The position numbers and the translations under genes are program-made. From NCBI GenBank assembly GCA_031399025.1, contig JANNOJ010000100.1:1-18210 (forward strand): DNA of 18,210 bases. Reading direction: 5' to 3'. Numbering within the stretch: the first letter of the stretch is position 1; the number at the start of each line of letters is the position of its first letter. This document shows positions 1 to 6,174 of this stretch, piece after piece. The DNA comes from CBDBZL01 sp031399025 (GTDB taxonomy: Bacteria > Pseudomonadota > Alphaproteobacteria > Sphingomonadales > Sphingomonadaceae). The notes under the pieces are model-generated. The model ran no database searches and was not told the DNA's origin. It saw only the letters and a program-made list of their open reading frames with translations.

Positions 1-915
1 ATCGGTATAGCCGGCCAGCATGATCGGCACGGTGCCGCAATTGCCATAGGCGGTGATCGCCGAGTTGAGCACGGTGGCCGCCTCGGGCGTGATCTCGGCC
101 GAATCCCAGTCGAAGAACACGATGTACGGCCCCTGGTTGCAGGTCACCCGCGGGGGTGGCGGCGGCGGGGGCGGCGGGGGAGGCGGCGGCGGGGGAGGAG
201 GCGGCGGCGGGGGAGGCGGCGGGGCCGGCTCGGCGCCACCGAAGTTCAACAGCACGCTGACCAACGCCGAATGACCCGACAGATCGAAGCTCACGTCGCG
301 ACCCAGATTGTCCTGGAGCTCGAATTCGTGCGTATCGAAGTAGCGGTACTTCAGGCCGACATCGAAGGTGTCGGTCACCGGCACGCGCAGCTGGGCGATG
401 GCCTGCCAGGACCACTGGTGGTCACGCTCGGACTCGTCGATGAAGCCCACGTTGGTGGCGGCGATGGTGGTCACCTCGGTGCCCAGCCACGAATGGCCCG
501 CACCGCCACCGATCGAGAAGCCGATGCCGTCATTGCCGCCGAAGTCGAGCATGGCATTGGCCATCACGTTGACCAGGCGCATCTCGCCGCGGGCATCGAA
601 GTCGCCCTGAAGGGTCGAGGTGCCGGCGCCTGGCAGACCAACCGAACCCACGCTGATCGTATCGGGATTGAACTCGCGGTAAGAGCCTTCGATTTCGGCC
701 CGGATCGGGCCGAAATCGTAGCCGAGCTGCGCGGCGGCTTCCCACCCGGTCTGGAAGTCAAGATCAGCACCTTCGGTGCCGTTGAACTCGATATCGGTCT
801 CATCGGCGAACACGGCACCGGCATCCAGGCCAAGATAGCCCTCGCCGTCGCGCGCGATGGCCGGAACGGCCAACGCGCTCGCGGCCACTCCCATGCACAA
901 AACAAACTTTTTCAT
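1..915 (-). CDS. OmpA-family outer-membrane protein (C-terminus beyond window)
   Basis: Outer-membrane protein with an N-terminal beta-barrel-like domain and a C-terminal OmpA peptidoglycan-binding domain; 305 residues are visible and the C-terminus is cut by the window edge. The start is the ATG at 915, preceded by AAGGGG at a 7-base spacing; an alternative ATG at 919 is in another frame. Residues 1-21 (MKKFVLCMGVAASALAVPAIA) form a signal peptide ending in AIA. Residues 22 to about 228 show alternating Gly/aromatic beta-strand patterns typical of Sphingomonadales OmpA-like porins. Residues 232-255 are 24 consecutive prolines, then the OmpA domain begins (VTCNQGPYIVFFDWDSAEIT), with the usual F-x-W-D-S start. 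By family knowledge the linker would span from the outer membrane to the peptidoglycan. It sits alone, downstream of the amt terminator, so it is probably transcribed by itself. Confidence 0.85.
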   Translation of the reverse strand, partial: MKKFVLCMGVAASALAVPAIARDGEGYLGLDAGAVFADETDIEFNGTEGADLDFQTGWEAAAQLGYDFGPIRAEIEGSYREFNPDTISVGSVGLPGAGTSTLQGDFDARGEMRLVNVMANAMLDFGGNDGIGFSIGGGAGHSWLGTEVTTIAATNVGFIDESERDHQWSWQAIAQLRVPVTDTFDVGLKYRYFDTHEFELQDNLGRDVSFDLSGHSALVSVLLNFGGAEPAPPPPPPPPPPPPPPPPPPPPPPPPRVTCNQGPYIVFFDWDSAEITPEAATVLNSAITAYGNCGTVPIMLAGYTD

Positions 916-1224
916 TCATTTTCCCCTTCGAACCTGCGGGCCGTCCCATAATTCCAGCACGGACTCATGGCAACCAAAAGCAAGATTGGTGATCGTCGCT
1001 CCGGGCACGACATATCATCGCCCGTGACAAGGCCAATATACAACGGTGGTTACTGTTCCGGAAACAGCTTGAATACCCCTGGATACGGCGGGTTTTGTCG
1101 CTGTTCGCCGATCTGCTGTTGCGCAGGTGCAACATGTTTCATGGCGGGATGGGCCTTGGCGCCTATCCTCCCGAAAAAACGCGGCATTGTTTATCGCGAT
1201 TAGCTCCCCCGCGCTCAGATCAGG
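916..1224. promoter_or_regulatory. Leader/promoter region of the OmpA-like gene, with two dyads
   Basis: About 310 bases hold no credible gene. On the minus strand there is a weak promoter-like pair (TTGGTT, 18 bases, AATTAT) roughly 40 bases before the OmpA-like start. Two inverted repeats are visible: CTGTT-CCGGA-AACAG at 1053-1067 and TGTTGC-GCAGGT-GCAACA at 1117-1134. They could be operators, but no family of regulator is recognised. The short open frames here look random. Confidence 0.3.
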
Positions 1225-1260
1225 CAAAAAGAGGGGCCGGTGCGCGTGCACCGGCCCTTC
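1225..1260 (-). terminator. Rho-independent terminator of amt
   Basis: A perfect 10-bp stem is seen: GGGCCGGTGC at 1234-1243 pairs with GCACCGGCCC at 1248-1257 around a 4-base loop. Read on the minus strand, the hairpin is followed directly by CTCTTTTTG. It lies 73 bases after the amt stop codon, in the right orientation to end the glnK-amt transcript and to insulate the OmpA-like gene. Confidence 0.82.
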
Positions 1261-1332
1261 GAGTTGGCGTTCGCAGGAGGAACGCAGCGAGGCGAGATCG
1301 GGGGAGAGGAGAAGAGCCGATCCCGCCAAGTC

Positions 1333-2760
1333 TCAGAGGTTGTACGCCCGCTCACCATGCTCGCGCAGGTCGAGCCCCTCGTGCTCGACCTCCGCCGAGG
1401 GACGCAGGCCGGTCGTATACTTGAGCAGCATGAAGAGGACGAAGCTGACGACACCGGTCCACAAGACGGTGACGCCCACCGCCCATATCTGCGTCATCAC
1501 CTGTGTGGCCATGATGTATTCACCGGCCACCGCGACCGGGGCGGTGTAGTCGATCCAGCCCTGGCCCCCGAGCGCCGGGTCGGCGACGATGCCGGTGGCG
1601 ATGGCCCCCACGATCCCGCCCACCGCATGGACGCCGAACACGTCGAGGCTGTCATCGTAGTTCAGCGCATTCTTCACCGTGGTGACGAATAGGTAGCAAA
1701 CCATCGAGGCCACGACCCCCAGGATGATCGCCCATCCCGGATGGGCAAAGCCTGCCGCCGGGGTGATCGCCACTAGGCCTGCGACCACGCCGGTCGCCGC
1801 ACCCAGCAGCGAGGGACGCTTGTGCACCACCTGCTCGATGATCGCCCATGTGCCACCCGCCGCCGCGGTGGCGACAAAGGTGTTCATGAACGCCAGCGCC
1901 GCGAAGGCGTTGGATTCCAGCGCCGAGCCGGCGTTGAAGCCGAACCAGCCGACCCACAGCAACGACGCGCCGATCATGGTCATCACCAGGCTGTGGGGCG
2001 GCATCGGCTCGTGCTTGTAGCCCAGCCGCGGGCCGATCACGAGGCAGCCGATGAGCCCGGCCACCCCGGCATTGATGTGGACCACGGTGCCGCCGGCGAA
2101 GTCCAGCGCGCCCCAGCCCCACAACAGGCCGCTATCGTCGGGCGCCGCCGGCAGGAAATCCGGGCCCGCCCAGTACCAGACCATGTGCGCGATCGGGAAA
2201 TAGGCAAGCGTCAGCCAGGCGACCACGAAGATGATCAGCGGGGTGAACTTCACCCGCTCGGCGAAGGCACCCACGATGAGTGCCGGCGTGATGCAGGCGA
2301 AGGACATCTGGAACATCACGAACACCAATTCGGGCAGGTACACGCCGTTGGAGAAGGTCGCGGCAAAGGTGGTCACGTCCACTCCCTGGAGGAATGCCTT
2401 GTCGAAGCCGCCGACCAGCTTGGGGAACGGCGTGCCGGTAGAGGTGAAGGCCATCGAATAGCCCCAGGCGAACCACACCAGGGCCGCGACGCACACGATG
2501 GTGAGCACCTGCATCAGCACCGAGAGCATGTTCTTGGCCCTGACCAGGCCGCCGTAGAACAAGGCGAGCGCGGGCACCGCCATCATCAGCACCAGCGCGG
2601 TCGCCACCATCATCCAGGCGACGTCGCCCTTGTTGACCATCTCGGCCGTAGGGGTGAAAGCGACGGGAGCGGCCTCGGCCGCGTCCTGCGCCCAGGCCGC
2701 GCTCGTCGCGAGCATCGAGCCCGCCGTCACGCCCAGGCCGCAGATAAGCTTGCGGATCAT
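1333..2760 (-). CDS. amt: Ammonium transporter (Amt family)
   Basis: Inner-membrane ammonium/ammonia channel of the Amt/MEP/Rh family, 475 residues. An upstream in-frame ATG at 2832 exists, but the ATG at 2760 is preferred: AGGGGG lies 7 bases before it, and the protein then opens with a signal-like segment (MIRKLICGL...AWA, cleavage near residue 24), common in bacterial Amt proteins. About eleven hydrophobic helices follow. Family hallmarks are FYGGLVRAKN (68-77), FAGGTVVHINAG (221-232) and DVFGVHAVGG (373-382), giving the pore twin histidines H228 and H378. The cytoplasmic tail (about 450-475, ending EHGERAYNL) is where PII docks in the family. It lies 68 bases after glnK in the same orientation; the pair is the classical glnK-amtB operon and should be induced by nitrogen limitation. 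Confidence 0.95.
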   Translation of the reverse strand: MIRKLICGLGVTAGSMLATSAAWAQDAAEAAPVAFTPTAEMVNKGDVAWMMVATALVLMMAVPALALFYGGLVRAKNMLSVLMQVLTIVCVAALVWFAWGYSMAFTSTGTPFPKLVGGFDKAFLQGVDVTTFAATFSNGVYLPELVFVMFQMSFACITPALIVGAFAERVKFTPLIIFVVAWLTLAYFPIAHMVWYWAGPDFLPAAPDDSGLLWGWGALDFAGGTVVHINAGVAGLIGCLVIGPRLGYKHEPMPPHSLVMTMIGASLLWVGWFGFNAGSALESNAFAALAFMNTFVATAAAGGTWAIIEQVVHKRPSLLGAATGVVAGLVAITPAAGFAHPGWAIILGVVASMVCYLFVTTVKNALNYDDSLDVFGVHAVGGIVGAIATGIVADPALGGQGWIDYTAPVAVAGEYIMATQVMTQIWAVGVTVLWTGVVSFVLFMLLKYTTGLRPSAEVEHEGLDLREHGERAYNL

Positions 2761-2828
2761 TTCGTTACCCCCTGTTGGTCGAAAAGCGCGGCTCGCCGCA
2801 CCAATTCCAGGCCCGCTCACATCCCCGA

Positions 2829-3167
2829 TCATAGCGCCGTCTCGTCGGTCTCGCCGGTGCGGATGCGGGTGGTAGAGGCGAGATCGAGCACGAAGATTTT
2901 GCCATCGCCGATGCTCTGGGTGCTCGCGGTCTGCTGAATCGCCTCCACCACCGCCGGCATGAGTTCGTCGGTCACCGCGATCTCGAGCTTCACTTTAGGC
3001 AGCATGTTCACCGAGTATTCGGCGCCGCGATAGATCTCGGTCTGCCCCTTCTGCCGGCCGAAACCCTTGACCTCCGACACGGTCATGCCCGCCACGCCCA
3101 GAGCGCTGAGGGCTTCGCGCACCTCGTCGAGCTTGAACGGCTTGATGATGGCGATGATGAACTTCAT
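2829..3167 (-). CDS. glnK: Nitrogen regulatory protein PII (GlnB/GlnK)
   Basis: Trimeric PII signal protein, 112 residues, the usual family length. The start is the ATG at 3167, preceded by AGGGG; a longer frame reaches 3218, but its extra residues do not fit PII and would run into the sigma-54 promoter. Visible features are MKFIIAIIKPFKLDEVREAL at the N-terminus, the T-loop with the uridylylation tyrosine Y51 in GAEYSVNM, and the C-terminal signature GDGKIFV(L)DLASTTRIRTGE. PII reports 2-oxoglutarate and ATP/ADP and binds Amt to block ammonium uptake in nitrogen excess. Linkage to amt and a sigma-54 promoter makes the GlnK assignment more likely than GlnB, which usually sits with glnA. Confidence 0.93.
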   Translation of the reverse strand: MKFIIAIIKPFKLDEVREALSALGVAGMTVSEVKGFGRQKGQTEIYRGAEYSVNMLPKVKLEIAVTDELMPAVVEAIQQTASTQSIGDGKIFVLDLASTTRIRTGETDETAL

Positions 3168-3213
3168 CACGAACCCCTGTTGCGCACCGATCCTCCCGGC
3201 TGAGCTGCGATGA

Positions 3214-3230
3214 TGCATGGATCGTGCCAG
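3214..3230 (-). promoter_or_regulatory. Sigma-54 (RpoN) promoter of glnK-amt
   Basis: The minus strand reads CTGGCACGATCCATGCA, against the RpoN consensus yTGGCACGrNNNTTGCW. The -24 GG and -12 GC are present with the required 10 bases between them; only the first T of TTGC is replaced by A. Transcription would start near 3204, leaving a leader of about 37 bases before the glnK ATG at 3167. Activation by NtrC is expected from family knowledge, but I could not find a convincing NtrC dyad upstream. Confidence 0.85.
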
Positions 3231-3255
3231 GCGTATTCGCAGGGCGATCCCGACA

Positions 3256-3275
3256 GATTAACTCGGATTAACCAT
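3256..3275. promoter_or_regulatory. Direct repeat GATTAAC x2 with CtrA half-site TTAACCAT
   Basis: GATTAAC occurs at 3256-3262 and again at 3266-3272, exactly 10 bp (one helical turn) apart. The second copy extends into TTAACCAT (3268-3275), the known CtrA half-site of alphaproteobacteria. The two TTAA elements are 6 bases apart rather than the 7 of a full CtrA box. The site lies about 25-45 bp upstream of the -24 element of the glnK promoter, so a regulator here could affect glnK-amt. Confidence 0.4.
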
Positions 3276-3319
3276 GCTGCAGCCGCACAGCGAATGGGCA
3301 CCTGCCTGAAAAACGGGCA

Positions 3320-4018
3320 CTAGCCGGTGAGCACCGCCCAGGCAGGCAGATGATCGGAAGCCCGCGCGGAGTTGGGGCTATGGTGGATGCCGGCCGCCTC
3401 GCAGGCGAGCTCGGGCGAATGGACGATGCGGTCGAGCATCGCTACCGGTCGTCGGCTGGGGAAGGAGCGCCCGGGCGTGATGACCGGCCATCCGGGGGGA
3501 AAGGCGCGCAGCGCACCCTTTTCGCGCGACCATTCGTTGAGATCGCCCATCAGCACCGTGGGCATCGCCACCCCGGCCACCGCTGTGCCCACCTCGCCGA
3601 TCTGCCGCCGCCGGGCCAGGCCCGACAGGTCGAGATGCATGCCGACGACGGTGATCTCGCGCCCGTCCTTGCGCAGCCGCGCCGAGATCGCCCCCCGCGG
3701 TTCGAGCGAGGTCAGGTCGATCCGGGTACAGCCGACGATCTCCAGTCCCCGCCGCACCAGCAGGGCATTGCCGTGCCAGCCGATGCTCGCCCTGCGCGCC
3801 GCCACCGGAGCGGCCTGCCAGTGATGCTCGGCAAGCAACCCGCGCGACAACGCCGCCTCGCGGCCGCCGAACCGCCGATCGGCCTCCTGCAGCGCCACTA
3901 CGTCCGCGCCCAGCTCGTGGAGCACGGCCATGATCCGCTCGGGGTCGCGCCGCCGGTCGGTGCCCACCGCCTTGTGGATGTTGTAGGTGGCGACCTTGAG
4001 CCGCAAGGTCGCTTGCAA
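3320..4018 (-). CDS. Endonuclease/exonuclease/phosphatase (EEP) family protein
   Basis: Metal-dependent hydrolase of the EEP superfamily (DNase I/AP endonuclease/sphingomyelinase fold), 232 residues, no signal peptide seen. Conserved catalytic blocks are present in order: ATYNIHK (N13), ALQEADRR (E45), VVGMHLDLSG (His), MGDLNEWS (Asp/Asn pair) and SDHLPAW (final Asp-His). The substrate cannot be told from sequence; a phosphodiesterase or phosphatase acting on nucleic acid or lipid is possible. The start is probably TTG at 4018 (or TTG at 4006): an in-frame stop, which is the upstream gene's own TGA at 4028-4030, excludes anything longer, and no ATG precedes the YNIHK block. No strong ribosome binding site is seen, so translation is probably coupled to the upstream PPOX gene 9 bases away. 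Confidence 0.85.
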   Translation of the reverse strand: MQATLRLKVATYNIHKAVGTDRRRDPERIMAVLHELGADVVALQEADRRFGGREAALSRGLLAEHHWQAAPVAARRASIGWHGNALLVRRGLEIVGCTRIDLTSLEPRGAISARLRKDGREITVVGMHLDLSGLARRRQIGEVGTAVAGVAMPTVLMGDLNEWSREKGALRAFPPGWPVITPGRSFPSRRPVAMLDRIVHSPELACEAAGIHHSPNSARASDHLPAWAVLTG

Positions 4019-4027
4019 GGGCCAGGT

Positions 4028-4594
4028 TCAGGCGGGAGCGTCGCCGGCGATGTAGCGGTCGGTCGGGCGCGCCGGCAGCCCGTCGATGCTCGTGCGCCGC
4101 CGTTTGTGCTTGCCCGCCCATTGCACCGGATCGGCCTTGGCGTGACACTTGACCAGCGTGGCGCGCTCTTCCTCCAGCGCCATCACCGGCACGCCCCAGC
4201 CGCACGAGGTCTGCACGCTCTCCACCGCGATGTCGAAGATCTGCCGCGTCCCCGGCAGCAGCGTGAAATGCGCCGCCAGCTCGGCCCACCCCCGCTCCCA
4301 AGGCAGCACCGGCTCACCGCGGCCGTAAATGCGCAGGATCAGCGGCGGCTGCCGGAAATTGCAGAACATCAGCGTGATGCGCCCATCGGCCAGCAGGTGC
4401 GCATTCGTCTCGTTGCCCGAGCCGCCCAGGTCCAGGTACGCCACCCGCTGGGGCGAAAGGATGCGGAAGGCATCGTAGCCCTTGGGGCTGAGGTTGATCC
4501 GCGCCTCGGCCGCCGCGGTGGCCACAAAGAACACCGGCTGGGCCGCGATCATCGCCGCGTGCCGTTCGTCAAGCGCATCGAAGAAGTCGGCCAT
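4028..4594 (-). CDS. Pyridoxamine 5'-phosphate oxidase-like (PPOX) FMN-binding protein
   Basis: A 188-residue protein of the PPOX/flavin-reductase-like split-barrel fold. The opening block (MADFFDALDERHAAMIAAQPVFFVATAA) and the segment RINLSPKGYDAFRIL followed by GSGNETNAHL and ITLMFCNF match the family of FMN-binding putative oxidoreductases often named 'pyridoxamine 5'-phosphate oxidase family protein'. It is not the biosynthetic PdxH, whose motifs differ. The basic tail (KHKRRRTSIDGLPARP) is also found in this group. Substrate unknown. It starts 31 bases after prfC stops and ends 9 bases before the EEP gene, so it is part of the same minus-strand run. Confidence 0.8.
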   Translation of the reverse strand: MADFFDALDERHAAMIAAQPVFFVATAAAEARINLSPKGYDAFRILSPQRVAYLDLGGSGNETNAHLLADGRITLMFCNFRQPPLILRIYGRGEPVLPWERGWAELAAHFTLLPGTRQIFDIAVESVQTSCGWGVPVMALEEERATLVKCHAKADPVQWAGKHKRRRTSIDGLPARPTDRYIAGDAPA

Positions 4595-4625
4595 GCACCC
4601 GGTCTAGCGTCGCGCGCGACTCCTG

Positions 4626-6170
4626 TCACCGCTCCTTGATGGCGCTGAAGGCGAGCTCCGGATTGCGCTCCTGCTGGTAGCCCACGTCCCAGGCCGAGCG
4701 GGCCATGAACACCAGGTCGCCATCGCGGTCGCGCGCCAGATTGCCGCGGTTGAAGCCCTCGAACTCGCGCATCGCCGCCTCGCTGCCCTTGAGCCAGCGG
4801 GCGGTGGCGAAGGGCGATGCCTCCAGCCCCGCCTCCACCTTGTATTCCGCCTCCAGCCGCGAGACGAGCACCTCGAGCTGCAGCTGGCCGACCACCCCCA
4901 CGATGTTCCCACCGCCGAGCTCGGGGTAGAATACCTGGATCACGCCTTCTTCCGAAAGGTCGTCGAGCGCTTTCCGGAGCTGCTTGGTCTTAGTGGGATC
5001 GCGCAATTGCACCCGGCGCAGGATCTCGGGCGCGAAATTGGGCAGGCCGGTGAAGCGCACCTCGTTCTTCTCGGACAGCGTGTCACCCACCCTGAGCGTG
5101 CCGTGGTTGGGGATGCCGACGATATCGCCCGGCTCGGCGGTGTCGGCGATCTCGCGCTCCTGGGCGAAGAACAGGATCGGCGAGTGCACCGCGATCGGCT
5201 TGCCGAGGCCCGAAGGGGTGAGCTTCATCCCGCGCTTGAAGGTGCCCGAGACCAGCCGCATGAAGGCGATCCGGTCGCGGTGCTGCGGGTCCATGTTGGC
5301 CTGCACCTTGAAGATGAACCCGGTCACCTCGTCGCGCTCGGGGCCGATCGGGCCCCCATCGGCCGGCTGGGGCCGCGGCGGCGGCGCGTGCGCGGCGATC
5401 GCGCCGATCAGCTCCTCGACCCCGAAATTCTTCAGCGCCGAGCCGAAGTAGACCGGCGTCAGATCGCCGTTGCGGAATGCCTCCAGGTCGAACTCGCGAT
5501 AGCCCGCGCGCGCCAGCTCGGCCTCCTCGACGATCTCCGCCGGGAGGTCCGCCCCGGCATCCCGCCGCCCCAGGAAATCCTTGGACGCACCCTCGGGCCG
5601 CGCCACCTGGCCGCTGGCGAAGTCCCACACCCCCTGGAACAGCCCGCCCATCCCCACCGGCCAGCTCTGCGGGCTGACATCGAGCGCCAGCATGTCGGCC
5701 ACCTCGTCGAGCAGGTCGAACACCGGCCGCCCCTCGCGATCGACCTTGTTGACGAAGGTCATGATCGGCACGCTGCGCAGCCGGCACACCTCGAACAGCT
5801 TGCGCGTCTGCGGCTCGATGCCCTTGGCCGCGTCGATCACCATGATCGCCGAATCCACCGCGGTGAGCGTGCGGTAGGTATCCTCCGAGAAATCCTCGTG
5901 CCCCGGCGTGTCGAGCAGGTTGAAGGTGATGCCCTGCCGCGCGAAGGTCATCACCGAACTGGTCACCGAAATGCCGCGCTGCTGCTCGATCTTCATCCAG
6001 TCGGAACGCGCCCGCCGCGCCGCCCCGCGCGCCTTCACCTCGCCCGCCAGATGGATCGCGCCGCCCGTCAGCAGCAGCTTCTCGGTCAGCGTGGTCTTGC
6101 CCGCATCGGGGTGCGAGATGATGGCGAAGGTGCGGCGGTTGCCGGCGGAATGAAGCACGTCCTCGCTCAT
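4626..6170 (-). CDS. prfC: Peptide chain release factor 3 (RF3)
   Basis: Translational GTPase that recycles RF1/RF2 from the ribosome after termination; 514 residues, close to the usual 525-530. G1 is SHPDAGKT (19-26), the switch I region has QQRGISVTSS (63-72), G3 is DTPGH (87-91) and G4 is NKVD (141-144). The long insertion after switch I residues and the later FIFKVQANMDPQHRDRIAF block separate RF3 from EF-G. ATG at 6170 follows the pheT stop by 4 bases (TGA GCCG ATG), so translation is probably coupled. The C-terminus (PELAFSAIKER) is as in the family. Confidence 0.95.
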   Translation of the reverse strand: MSEDVLHSAGNRRTFAIISHPDAGKTTLTEKLLLTGGAIHLAGEVKARGAARRARSDWMKIEQQRGISVTSSVMTFARQGITFNLLDTPGHEDFSEDTYRTLTAVDSAIMVIDAAKGIEPQTRKLFEVCRLRSVPIMTFVNKVDREGRPVFDLLDEVADMLALDVSPQSWPVGMGGLFQGVWDFASGQVARPEGASKDFLGRRDAGADLPAEIVEEAELARAGYREFDLEAFRNGDLTPVYFGSALKNFGVEELIGAIAAHAPPPRPQPADGGPIGPERDEVTGFIFKVQANMDPQHRDRIAFMRLVSGTFKRGMKLTPSGLGKPIAVHSPILFFAQEREIADTAEPGDIVGIPNHGTLRVGDTLSEKNEVRFTGLPNFAPEILRRVQLRDPTKTKQLRKALDDLSEEGVIQVFYPELGGGNIVGVVGQLQLEVLVSRLEAEYKVEAGLEASPFATARWLKGSEAAMREFEGFNRGNLARDRDGDLVFMARSAWDVGYQQERNPELAFSAIKER

Positions 6171-6174
6171 CGGC

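Noticed and set aside
151..222. CRISPR-like or satellite repeat in the G-rich tract
   Set aside because: It is a run of proline codons with no spacers.
53..274. Polyglycine open frame on the plus strand
   Set aside because: It is the complement of the polyproline codons of the OmpA-like gene, which has a signal peptide, ribosome binding site and domain match.
967..1203. Short open frame in the gap between amt and the OmpA-like gene
   Set aside because: No ribosome binding site, odd Gly/Cys-rich composition, overlaps regulatory DNA.
1822..2937. 371-codon antisense frame over amt and glnK
   Set aside because: His/Gly/Arg-rich shadow with no domain; amt and glnK explain the region.
3276..3320. 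Possible terminator after the EEP gene (T5 run at the start of the gap)
   Set aside because: A TTTTT run follows the stop on the minus strand, but the only nearby stem is short and about 11 bases away.
3231..3320. NtrC-binding dyad upstream of the sigma-54 promoter
   Set aside because: Only scattered GTGC/GCCC half-sites; no dyad with correct spacing.
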